A DNA stretch of 64,000 bases from Porites lobata (lineage: Eukaryota; Cnidaria; Anthozoa; Scleractinia; Poritidae): positions 1 through 64,000 of the forward strand of contig CALNXK010000082.1 in assembly GCA_942486035.1 (NCBI GenBank), read 5' to 3'. The notes beneath the pieces are model-generated. The model saw only the letters and a program-made list of their open reading frames with translations. It made no database searches and was not told the origin of the DNA. Positions 13,289 to 23,488 of the stretch are shown piece after piece (positions within the stretch are counted from its first letter, which is position 1; the number at the start of each line of letters is the position of its first letter). Both the position numbers and the translations under genes were made by a program.

Positions 13289-13877
13289 GTAACAATGCTG
13301 TTGTGCAGCCATTTAATACAATGAAATCTCTATGAAGAGGCCATCCTAGTGGAAGGGAGTGGCGGCGTGCTTAAGGTTGCCTGCTTTTCTGAAATTATCA
13401 GTAAATTGCTGTTGACAGCAATTTACTAATAATTTTATCCACTTGGACTCTGGTAACTGGCCGCGTAAATAGAGGGTGCCCGCTTATTAGGAGGTGGCTT
13501 AATAGAAGTTTGAGTGTTCTTCAAATAGATACTTAGTGCCACGTTTGCCAAGAAGGTGCATTTAACAAAAAATATTATTTTCGTAGTTGTAAATTGACAC
13601 CTGTATTTAGCAAGCACACATGATACCATTACTGGAGGTTTCTGCTTAATATAGGTTCCTTCTACAAAAAAAAGGGCGATAAACGATTAGACTTAATGGC
13701 CTTGGTGTCTGGTAAATGTCTAGCTAGCATGGGTTCCGCCTGGTGCAGGGTTCACTGTATTCATCTCAGTGGTGGATCCTGGGTTACTCTTAGTCCTCCC
13801 ACTCTTAATGGTGGCCAAAGAAAGGATTCTTTTCGTACAATCCTTAGAAATGAACAGTATGCAAAAGTTGCGCCATA

Positions 13878-14135
13878 GAGGTTTCATTTGAATGGTAACA
13901 CCATAGGATTTGGTCCACAGACTCGAAAGTTAAAACTACATACTAAATGAATAGCACCACGTGAAAGTACTACTGAAGAGGTTTCATTTGAATGGAAACA
14001 TCACAGGATTTTGTCCACAGATTCAAGAGTTAGAACTACATAATTATTACTAAAGAAATAGCACCATGTGAAAGTATTGCGAGAGCGGATTCATTTAAAT
14101 GGTAACATCATAGGATTTTGTCCACAGATGCAAAC
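13878..14135. repeat. tandem repeat, ~100-bp unit, about 2.5 copies
   Basis: Units start near 13878, 13978 and 14081. Each begins with a GGTTTCATTTGAATGG-like stretch, then a TAGGATTTTGTCCACAGA-like stretch, and the two complete units end in an AATAGCACCANGTGAAAGTA-like stretch. Copies differ at scattered positions. A related fragment (accatgtgaacaccgtagg, then ccacagact) is at about 20880-20925, so the unit also exists outside this array. Confidence 0.75.
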
Positions 14136-14653
14136 GTGCGTGACAAATCATCTCATCGTAGCTCAGTCTAAGTGTGAAGGGGTTAATAGTTAACGGGATG
14201 GGTTATTAATTAAGTAGTAGTAAGTGACAAATTTTGTTCTGTCCAGTTCTAAATATGTTGTAGGATGTGGGCATTTCTGGTGGTGCCCACTTTTTGTAAA
14301 AAAGTGAAATTTCGCTTTCATGTCTTTGCTGTTATCATTTTGAAGATCTTTGAAGTCCGAGAGCAAAACCATATCTTCAGAATAGACAAGTTCGTTTAAG
14401 CAGCTTGGGTACAAAGTGATTGAAGTGTATTATAGTTCATAAAATTTTACTTCCCAACGGTTGAACACGAAATCAAAGTTGGCATTGTGGTGAACTTTTC
14501 AACATTGACTGTATCTTAAATCATTTTGGGACGATTTTGTTCATCATGAAAACATGATAACGATGTGGAAAAAACAAACTTTACTCAGTAACATTTTTTA
14601 TTATTTTATTAGCATCAAAATGCGGCTAAAAAGTTATTATTCTCAAATAGTCT

Positions 14654-14800
14654 GGCCCCGGTTGTTCAAACGCTGGATGACCCTATCCACCCGATAAATC
14701 GCTGTCCAGCGGGTAGGTATTATGGAAACCAATTGCACTGTCCAATGGATAGTGATTTATCCATTGGATAGCGCTATCCACCCTTTTAACAACTGGGGCC
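14654..14800. mobile_element. short MITE with GGCCCCGGTTGTTCAAA ends
   Basis: The left end GGCCCCGGTTGTTCAAA and right end TTTAACAACTGGGGCC form terminal inverted repeats around 147 bp. The interior has repeated, partly palindromic GGATAGCGCTATCCA and TCCAATGGATAGTGATTTATCC-type motifs. It is non-coding. The autonomous partner is not in the window. Confidence 0.7.
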
Positions 14801-15824
14801 TCCACAAAAAGTCAAATCATATATTAGTGTTTGTTCATAGTTTTTGTTTTATTATCGAGATACGTCGTAGCATGTTGTGTAGACGCTGGAAGAGGTATAA
14901 CTTTGTAATATATTCCACTTAAACCCAAATTCGTAAACGTTTCTGTAATAGTGTTTAGCGGAACCTTATAGTTGTACAAAAAATGTGCTTTTGTCAATTT
15001 TTAAATCTCGTGATCAATGCACAGTATCTCCATTCTTTTGGCCATATTCTTCCCATAGCAATTTAAGGGAGGAGGTGTCACCTTGTAACAGCGGCTAGGT
15101 CACACAATCGAAGACTTTTTTTTAAAACCGTTGTTGGTACGAAAATAATCTGTTAGGACTGTACATGCCTGGATAGTGAAGAAATACGAAGTTGTGTCGC
15201 AGTGGGGGTTCATTGATGGCACAAATGGAAGAGATTAAAATTGTTGTCAGTCGGGTAAACTCGGAAAACGTTGACTCAGATTTTTTCGACTTTATCTCAT
15301 TTTCTAAAACAAGTGTGTCATTCAAAATGCATGGAAATGTAGTGAAAATGCATCTCAGCAACGTGGCGGCGATTTTGCAAATACGCATGAGTTGGTTGAC
15401 AGTTTGAAGTGTTAAATAGCTCGTATTTAACAAACACCAAAATTCAGTGACCTAGCCCTGTTTAACTGTGCGTCATAGAATGCCTTTGATTCTCCTTACC
15501 AGGGGATGTGCGTTTTTAAAATCTCATCTAGATGTTATCAACAGGAATCAATTTGAAACCCTGTAGCAGCTTAGATCCTCCGTAAACACTTGTTTTCTTA
15601 AATATATAAGGTATTAAAATTATGTGAAAAGTGATGCAAATTTTCCAGTTGGTCTTGTGGCTAAGACCGTTATAACTGCACTCCTCCCATGACAGCATTG
15701 TAATATTGTTCACTCCATCTAAAAAGACATACGAAGGAAAGGGAAATCCGTACGGAGGTCTTCAAGGATGTGCGCGCTCCAATCCTTTTTGCTGCATAGA
15801 CGGTAGTGGAGTGTATTGTAATTA

Positions 15825-16170
15825 GGGATCTTTTTAAGCAACGACGACGCGGACGGCAACGAGAACGGCAAAAAAGCAATAGGTTTGATTAGCAAAACAA
15901 CAACTTTGCACGTGCATAACGCTTTTTTGTACATTTCTTTGCTGTCGTTGCCCGACTACAACGTGAAAGTGCCTGAATTCACGTTTTGTCGAGGACGAGA
16001 ACACAAGAGAACAACTTTCTTTTCTTTTCCTGAACTTTGATACAATCCTTTAAAATTCAACTCCAGAAACATTTGCCAACATTTGACGAATTAAAGGAGA
16101 TGGAATAAGCGCGATAAAGTTTGAAGCGGTGCGAATTCACTTTTTAAGTGACGTTTTTGTAGCCGGTTAT
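15825..16170 (+). repeat. dispersed repeat, copy A (GACGGCAACGAGAACGGC family)
   Basis: The block contains GACGGCAACGAGAACGGCAA, then AAAAAGCAATAGGTTT, an AACTTTGCACGTGCA motif and TGTACATTTCTTTGC. The same motifs in the same order recur at 16613-16860. No open frame of note or terminal repeat was resolved, so class (SINE-like or MITE) is undetermined. Whether it contributes regulatory sequence to the gene starting at 17180 is unknown. Confidence 0.6.
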
Positions 16171-16612
16171 CTTAAATAAGGCGTCGTTCTTTTAAAATGC
16201 TTAGTGAAGTGGCTAGGGATGCATTTGAGATAAAATAATGTGCACCGTATGAATTAAAGAGAAGAAATTCCCTTAGGTCAGAATATTATGAATTCCTACA
16301 ACGTTTTGAGACTCGATTAAAGTAACTGATTATTTTTGGGAATAATTTGAATTATGAGGGACGAGATCAAAAGTGTATTATCATTGTCTAGGCAAATGCT
16401 AAACAACGCTAAAACAGGTTGAACATTGTCTTTGGTGTCTTAATAGCCAAATGAGATACATGAAGTAGCTGGAGCAGTTTCAGCTTGTTGAAAATGTTTT
16501 CTCAAGTACTGATGAGCAAAGTTACTTTTTTTATTTTATTGATAGTTATTTTGCCTGGCAACCTTTTTACAGGCCCATAATATAAAAGGGGCTACCTCGG
16601 TGATTAAGGTCC

Positions 16613-16860
16613 TTTGGATCCGACGACGGCGACCGCAACGAGAACGTCAAAAAAGCAGTCAGTAGGTTTATTTAGCAAAATAACTTTGCACGTGCAGGAC
16701 ACATAGTTTTGCACATTTCTTTGCCGTCACTGCGACCCTACGAGTCCTACGATGTAGAAATGCTTAATTTTACGTAAATAAGCAGAATAATCGCGATAAG
16801 GATTGATAAAACACGAATTCCCTTTTTACGTGAAGTTTTCGCCTCCTTCGGAAGGTGCAC
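16613..16860 (+). repeat. dispersed repeat, copy B (same family as 15825-16170)
   Basis: It shows the ordered motifs CGACCGCAACGAGAACGTC, AAAAAAGCAGTCAGTAGGTTT, AACTTTGCACGTGCA and TTTGCACATTTCTTTGCCGTC found in copy A about 790 bp upstream. It is followed by a GCGATAAGGATTGATAAA segment like the GCGATAAAGTTTGAAG part of copy A. It ends roughly 300 bp before the ankyrin-cGAS-like start codon. Confidence 0.6.
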
Positions 16861-17179
16861 AGGAACACTGAAAAGGGTCTGGGTCTAGGTGGTGAAACTT
16901 CCCAGCAGTCTCGGGTTTCGCTTTCGAAGGCGGAAGTTGTCGGACTGAGACTTCTGTGCGTCGATACACGTATTATACACATTATTTTAAACCTGAAAGT
17001 TTAAATTTTTACACGAGTTTCATCGTGTTGGAGTCCGGCAAAAGGATCTTGTAATAGCGTAATATCCTGGGAGTCGAAGAGAGTGCAGGGATCGATCTTA
17101 GCACACAATCGGTCTGCTGAAACGCAACAGCGTTTCCCAAGGAAATTCGCAGAATTAAATTTTTAAAGTAAAGACTTTG

Positions 17180-19920
17180 ATGAGCATGGAAAAATACTCT
17201 TTTCACCAATTACGCAAACTTTTCAAAGATGAACCACTGGCGAATATACAAAAGGTTTCTGAAGAAATTGGACCAAACGCCGCTGTCAAGAAAGATACAG
17301 GTAGATGGTCCTTACTTCATATCGCATCAACCACAGATAGATCAGATGTAACACAACACCTTATTACCAAGGGAAGTGATGTGAATGTTCTTGACAAAGA
17401 TGGTAAGTCTCCTTTGTATTACTGCCAGTCTCAAGAGGTCGCCAAGTTGTTGATCGATGCTGGCGCTGAGGTGAATCATCCAAGCATTTTGGGTAAGACA
17501 CCTAACATCATGCATGCATATCAAACGCTTCTCCTGAGGTGCTTAAACTCCTACTGAAGTCTGGAGCGCTGGTAAATGCTCAAGACAGGTTTGGTGACAC
17601 CCCCTTTTTGAATGCTTGTGGCATGGCTTATGGATGTATCGACGAAGAAGAGTTTGCAGAGAACCTGCCAAAGATAAACATTCTGATTGATCACGGAGTT
17701 GATGTCAACCACACGAATGCAAAAGGGGAAAACGGACTGCATATTTGCTGCCAATATCGCAGTCAAGAAATAGTGGAAATACTGCTGAAATGTGGTGTAG
17801 CGGTCAACGCCCTGAACAAAAAGCACCAGACACCCTTGTTCATGGCTTGTTGTGGCGCTGTTTCTGCGCGTGAAGGAAAGGAAGGTATCTTGACTACCCT
17901 GACAGTATTGCTGGAGCATGGGGCAGATCCCATGATACCAGATGAACAAGGACTGACACCACTTCACGTGTTGATGCTAAAAAAAGCATCAGAATCTGAT
18001 ATTGCATCATTCGCTGATGTCTTAGTTAAACATGGAGCTAGCCTGAATGTCAGAGATAACATGCTACGCTCTCCTGTACATTATGCAAGTTACGCAGCTG
18101 CCCACCAGAAATGGCTAACAGTATTACAGGAGTTGATGCCACTTGGGGCAGACATTAATTTGCAGGATGCGGAAGGCTTTACCCCTGTTCATGTCACTGC
18201 TACACGCGATCGCAGTCGCCTGACGACATTTCAGTGGCCTTGGGACTGCATAGAAGGTAACGACACTGTCAAACAAGCGATCAACTGGAATTGTTCTCGA
18301 AAAAATGGAGTGACATTGGCTCACATTGTTTTAGCTCACAAAGGGCTTAAGCTTGGAGGGTGTGAAGTTCCATGGGACATAAATGCACAAGACGAGTTTA
18401 TGTCAACACCAATGCACTATGCGGAATTTACAAATAACACCAGTGCACCCTGTTATGTGTGGGTTTCAGGCACTGTAGCTGACGTCACGTTAGCAAACTG
18501 TTTAGGGGAAAGTGTCATTGATTGTGCAGTGACAACGCTTAACCAAGAAATGATCGATCAACTTAAAAAGTACGGAGGGAGCCCACCAACATTGAAAAAA
18601 GAGAGAAGGGTGCCAAGCAGTTCCTGCGAACTTTGCGCTCAGTTTTCAAGGCAAGGTGAAGGCCCTTTTTATAAGCCATTTGAAAAGAAGGAAGAGCCAG
18701 TTTCAGTGGATGTGAAGAAAGTTCAAATAAACCCACCAATAAACGTGGAGGAATACGTGGAACATGTTTTGCACACACCGAGGAGAGGAAAAGTATCACT
18801 TCAAAGTGACGAAGTGGCCCAAATTTGCCAGGAAACGGAAAACCTTATAGGGAAGATTCTTGATAAAGTAGCCCACTATGATCCTCGTTTCCGGTCGATA
18901 ATGATCGTATCAGGGAGTGTTCGTGAGAGAACCAAGGCTGGACTGCCTGATGAGTTTGATTTCATGTGCAAGCTTGAAACGTTCAGCCCTTGTTGCAGAG
19001 TAATCGAAGACGATACATGTTCACCCGGTTTTGTACGTTTAGCGAAGAGTGCTGATGCCTGTGAGAGCGTGAATGAATTCTTTGATAATGATGGATATCT
19101 GGTGCCATATTTGGTCAGGTCCAAGTTCCAGCAAATCGTGAGGCAGGTCATGTTTGATTCCAAGTTGTGGCAAAATTGCCGAATCTGCTCCAATTTCGTC
19201 CTTCCCAGCTCAGACACGAGTATTGCCACTCCTAAGCCGTCAATCATCATCGAGCTCTGTTGGAATGGCCCAGTCTACAAGAACATGATATACTCAGTCG
19301 ATGTGGTGCCAGTCATAGATGTCGGGGCTGCGTTTTGGCCAAAGGATGCAATCTCGTATAGCCCTCTTCTAGAAAACATTGAAAAACAGTGCCTTTTCAC
19401 GATGACTATTCCAAGGTTTGAACGTGGTATTTTTGGGAATGAAGTGAGAATATCCTACTCTCTTGTCGAGAGTCAAATCTTTGACAACATTCCTGAAAAC
19501 CTCAAGGATGCCTATATTGTTGCTAAAGCTATTCGTGAAGTATGCCCAGCATTGGTGGATGAAGAGCAAATTTTCCACGATGAGAAATATCATTATGCCT
19601 CCTCTTTATTTCCCTCTTATTGGTTAAAAACGGCTTTGTTTCACGAACTAGACAAACACGGTCTGGACGAGAAGCACAACTTAAAAGTATGGGTGCAACG
19701 AATCTACTAGAGAATTCGTCAATATGTGTGCCAGGATGAAGAATTCCCATCGTTTTTCATGCCTCGGCAAGACTTCGTTGCCTATAGATTGAAGGGAAGA
19801 GATCAGAGCCGGACGGATGCTGCAAAGCTGGAAAGAGAGTTAACGGCTTGTAAGAAAATATGTGAAATCATTCATCGGTTATTATCAAGCGGCGATCGGG
19901 CGACCGTGGGCGTCTCTTAG
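17180..19920 (+). CDS. ankyrin-repeat / cGAS-like (Mab-21) nucleotidyltransferase fusion, with one frameshift and one in-frame stop
   Basis: The ATG at 17180 follows an in-frame TAA at 17156. The first frame runs to about 17505-17530, continues in the -1 frame to a TAG at 19708, then stays open in the same frame to 19920: about 913 codons if the breaks are bridged, with no introns. Residues ~35-475 are ankyrin repeats (for example LLKSGALVNAQDRFGDTPF, TPLHVLMLKK). Residues ~540-840 are a Mab-21/cGAS-like domain: GSVRERT (codon at 18913), EFDF with two acidic catalytic residues (18952-18963), and YSVDVVPVI with the third acid (Asp at 19300), then a helical LKTALFHELDKHG segment. Family members make cyclic nucleotide second messengers after ligand sensing, and cnidarians are known to carry many; activity here is inferred. 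The last ~70 codons after the stop (RIRQYVCQDEEFPSFF) still look coding, so this is either a recent pseudogene, a polymorphic null or sequence error. Confidence 0.8.
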
Positions 19921-20337
19921 TTTAATTCAATGTAGATTAACTATTACATTTGGTAACCGAACCATAGATCTTGGACTTGCCTGGTGCCTCATGAAAGGGA
20001 TTTGGTTGCTAATTTCGATCACGTTTAACTTATTTGATCCCTTCGATTGTAGAAAGGTTGACTTTGCCTTCTACCCAAACGTCGTTCGAGTTTCAAGTTT
20101 CAGCAGGTGTATGTTTCCAAGTAGTAATTTGTTATTGTGACTATAGTTTCACAACAGATGTTGAAGACAAAGACCATGAAACTATTTAAAGTCAACATAA
20201 TTAACATATATATACTAGTTTCCCATTATAATTCCTTGCCACTTGATCTCCTTTGATAAATAATGATAATAATTACAATAATGATAATTTTTCATTTCAT
20301 ATAGCAAATTGTACTAAAAGCTCTATACCGCTTTACA

Positions 20338-20405
20338 CAACCTCGTTCCCAGAGCGCTTTTCCCCGGCTTTAAAGCCATGGAAAAGCGCCCTGGGGACGA
20401 GGTTG
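20338..20405. mobile_element. fold-back MITE with 9-bp target duplication (family copy 1)
   Basis: The element is a near-perfect hairpin beginning CAACCTCGTTCCCAG and ending CTGGGGACGAGGTTG. It is flanked on both sides by CGCTTTACA (20329-20337 and 20406-20414), a perfect 9-bp direct repeat. A 9-bp duplication is typical of Mutator-like (MULE) elements. It sits inside a retrotransposon-like tail sequence. Confidence 0.8.
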
Positions 20406-21299
20406 CGCTTTACAATTATAGTAGCAAATTGCGACAAATACCTGTGCTTTAAAAAACAAAGAAATTATATGCAATTCGAAAGAAAGATAGGTCTTCAAAG
20501 TCTTTCAACATAGCGCCAGATGGACTACTTTTCTCCATTGGCAGGTCATTCCAAAAGCTAGGCGCAGCAACCGGAAAAAACTATGTCGCCATAACTTTTC
20601 AGGTTTGTTCTCGGAACCTGTAAAAGGTACTTGTTTGCAGACTTAGTTAAGACGTAGTGAAGCAATACAGAGATGGTATCAGAGATGCCCCTTATAATCT
20701 CTTGATAATATAATAAATAGCGGGAAGATTATTTGAGGCCTCCGGCTCCTGGCCTCCTTTGATTCTCTTCCAATCAGCGGCTATACCATTAAGACAGCGT
20801 CTTTCACCCATCTCAGAGGCGGAAAAAAACGCAACAAAATTTTCCAAAGACATTTAGTAAAATGCTGAAAAACAAATAGTACCATGTGAACACCGTAGGT
20901 TTTCAGCCACAGACTGAGTCCCTAGGCCTCATTATCCCGCGCGGCCAAAGCGTTTCGGGTCGGGTGATCCAAGCGAAGCTGTGACCAAAGTGAATTGACC
21001 GAGAGGAACTGGGATTAGGGACTAGGCAATGTAAACGATGTATTCACTCTTGAAACTCTCTTGAAGCAGAATATAGTTTGCAAAGAATTATTACTTTGCA
21101 TTTATGATCCTTAAATAAACCACGTACTATTAAACTCGATTATTTTTGCGTACTAAGCATGCAATACAAATCTTCGTTGAGGGCACTTCACACTTTTCTA
21201 GATTTTTTCGAAATCTATATATTTACCACCTACTTCTTGACAGTTTCACTTCCAACCAGCGTCAAAGTCTCCGTTCGAAAGGGAAAAAAATATGATACA

Positions 21300-21716
21300 T
21301 ACATAACATAATTTATATAGCGCTAACTCCACTAATTGACCAAAGCGCTTTACAATTCATAATATTAAAATAATTAAAAAGATACCACCGGTAATAACAG
21401 ATGAATAAATTAAAAACCTATTAGCAGTCTTATTTATAAAAATATCACAATAAATCCAATTCTAAATTATCAAAAAGTCAAACATTATATGCTTTTTTAA
21501 AAAGATCGGTCGTTAAGTGTTTCTTGAATAAATTAATTGTAACTAAACTTCTAAGATCTAATGGCAGCTCATTCCAGAGTTTAGGTACAGCAACGGAAAA
21601 GGCCCTGTCTTCGTATGTTTTAAGTCTTGACTTCGGAACTGCTAGAAGTTTTTGATCAGTAGACCGTAGCGTACGTGAACATGTACGATAACTAAGTAAT
21701 TCCGTGATAACAGATG
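21300..21716 (-). mobile_element. 3' end of a non-LTR retrotransposon (C-terminal ORF2 remnant plus tail)
   Basis: The minus-strand frame ending at 21478 encodes a stretch beginning about TCSRTLRSTDQKLLAVPKSR and continuing through DRAFSVAVPKLWNELPLDLR to FKKHLTTDLFKKAYNV. This is the pattern commonly seen at the C-terminus of animal LINE polymerases (CR1/L2/Jockey-like). Downstream on that strand are TTGTAAAGCGCTTTGG and ATAAATTATG motifs that look like the 3' UTR. No reverse transcriptase core is present, so it is a 5'-truncated copy. Confidence 0.65.
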
Positions 21717-21732
21717 ATTTACTAAACCACAA

Positions 21733-22227
21733 CATGGTTAGCTCATTTGGGAGAGCGTCGGTCTTTTGAGCGGGAGGTCGCGGGTTCAAATCCCAGCCTG
21801 GCCCAACCTCGTCCCCAGGACCCTTTTCCCTGGCTTTGAAGGCGCCCCACCTCCAAAGCCAGGGAAAAGCGCCCTGTGGACGAGGTTGAGCCGGGCCAAC
21901 ACTGAGAGTCTTTAAGTTACTGAGGAGAAAGTGCTGCCTTTTCACTTGTTACATCTACAAACGATTAGACTTTCTAATCTGCTCGGATAAGGACGAAACA
22001 CCGTAGGTCCTGTCTCACAGCACTTTCACTTATCTGGTTCTTGAGGAACGTAAAAGAACCCACTCCACTGTTCGAAAAGAGTCGGGGACGTAGATCCCCG
22101 TGGTGTGGCCAACCTTTCTTGGGCTGGGTGGGATATCTGTAAGGACACACTTAAATTGGAACCCCGCTCTGTTTTGTGTTCCGCTCCATACGGTGAAAGT
22201 TATTAAATAAATATATATATAAATAAG
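21733..22227 (+). mobile_element. tRNA-derived SINE, interrupted by a fold-back MITE
   Basis: The head has an RNA polymerase III A box (TAGCTCATTTGGGAGAGC, about 21739-21756) and B box (GGTTCAAATCC, 21783-21793) at tRNA spacing. After the MITE at 21804-21888 the body resumes with GGGCCAACACTGAGAGTC, ACTGAGGAGAAAGTGCTGCC and GGACACACTTAAATTGGAAC, ending in an AAATAAATATATATAT tail. This matches the layout of tRNA-related SINEs that I associate with cnidarian genomes; the exact family was not checked. Confidence 0.75.
21804..21888. mobile_element. fold-back MITE nested in a SINE, 9-bp target duplication (family copy 2)
   Basis: It begins CAACCTCGTCCCCAGG and ends GACGAGGTTG with arms pairing across CCTGGCTTTGAAGG and CCTCCAAAGCCAGG. 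It belongs to the same family as 20338-20405. It is flanked by AGCCTGGCC (21795-21803) and AGCCGGGCC (21889-21897), a 9-bp duplication with one mismatch, and it splits the SINE just after its B box. Confidence 0.8.
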
Positions 22228-23488
22228 CAGCTTCTAGTTTGTCTCTTTTTCGTTGCTATCGCCACCTTTTGCTTTCGGCCCTTGATCTTCAAACGCTCAG
22301 TATCACAAAAAATTCAGAGGCAGCGGAGCGTTTTGGGAGGTGGGAAACTCATCGTACACCAAGCCAAGCGCACTGACCCTTTGCCATCTTATAGGTGTGT
22401 CCGTAATCGACTGTGACAATGCATAATTAGGCACGGTTGTTCAGACGATCGTGCTACATGGTGCTTCTTACATTTAGAAAACTCCCATACGAAAGAGACG
22501 GGGAAGCTTCTCGGCAATCTAGAATCAGTAAACCCCTTAAGGAGACTAATCAGTGTCCGTGACTCAGGCTTTATTTGACCCCTAAAAGGAGAGCCGTACT
22601 AGATACAGATATTTCTCTCCGCACAACCCTAAGCGTATGGGTACTAGGCTTTCCGTTCTGCTTACCCTACTGTGAGACCATTTCTTCAGCGAGATCAGAC
22701 GACAAGCCCACAGGGTGGAGGGGGAGGGAGTGATACTCAATAAAGTTTTATATGGGGAGGCTCCGTCCCAAGGTTCAGCCATTGGTGTTAAAGGTGTTGG
22801 TGCAGCCTAGCCCCTTACCCTTTTAAAACGGAAGTTGCATGGAAGTGAGGCTTATAGCCCTCGCGGATAGAATCAGATAAAGAGGGACTGTTCGGTGCTG
22901 CGCAACGGCAATCAAGCTTTCTTTTTTCTTGTTTAACAATGCGAGCTAGGGACACGGGGAGAGATTGTAGGCTGTAGTAAATTTTTAAGCACGAAATTTT
23001 GGAAGGAATATTTTTCCGCGCGAAAGCCACTCTTCAGTTGGTTCATCGTTCTTTCATATTTACCATAGTTAGTCCCCTCTACTAACTATGATATTTACAT
23101 CATCCCTTCCGTTTCCCGTTACTATCCCTTAATCACATGATTGACAACATGTTTCCGGCTAAAAAAAATTCCAGTCACGCCACGTTCACGGCACGAATAA
23201 TTTAATTTGAACAAATCTCCTTTTGAGTTTCTGGTTCCAGAAACTTTTTACTTCATACTCTTTTTGTGCTTTAGATTCGTGGGAACTGGATTGCATTGGG
23301 ACCACTCAGAATGCTTATGACGAGACGGCCGTCGTTCCCAGGGCCCTTGTGCCGACAGCCCCTCCCCCTACATACCCACCCGGATTACCCCGCATGCGTG
23401 TGCGTTGGCAGTGGTCTGTTCTGGTTGTGTTTTGGGACATTATAGAGAAGGTTTCTGTTCTATATTCCTTCCCGACAGAGTTTTAGCC

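Larger units (their letters stand above)
13289..17179. other. intergenic region with repeats between the aftiphilin-like and ankyrin-cGAS-like genes
   Basis: No protein-coding gene is recognised. It contains a roughly 100-bp tandem repeat (13878-14135), a MITE (14654-14800) and two copies of one dispersed repeat (about 15825-16170 and 16613-16860), listed separately. A minus-strand open frame at 15122-15433 has hydrophobic stretches but no recognisable family, so I do not call it. Confidence 0.5.
19921..23488. other. repeat-rich intergenic region between the ankyrin-cGAS-like gene and the transaminase gene
   Basis: No gene is recognised. It contains two fold-back elements of one family (20338-20405, 21804-21888), non-LTR retrotransposon tail remnants (about 20500-20650, and 21300-21716 on the minus strand) and a tRNA-derived SINE (about 21733-22227). 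The rest, 22240-23488, is low in recognisable structure apart from a short inverted repeat (CATAGTTAG/CTAACTATG) near 23065-23092. Confidence 0.5.

Noticed and set aside
15122..15433. 103-codon minus-strand frame with hydrophobic stretches, considered as a receptor fragment
   Set aside because: No diagnostic receptor motif, no splice-linked exons and no repeat elsewhere in the window.
21738..21800. Possible functional tRNA gene
   Set aside because: A and B boxes are present, but the acceptor stem is not closed, the 3' part is interrupted by a MITE and a SINE body follows. It is a SINE head.
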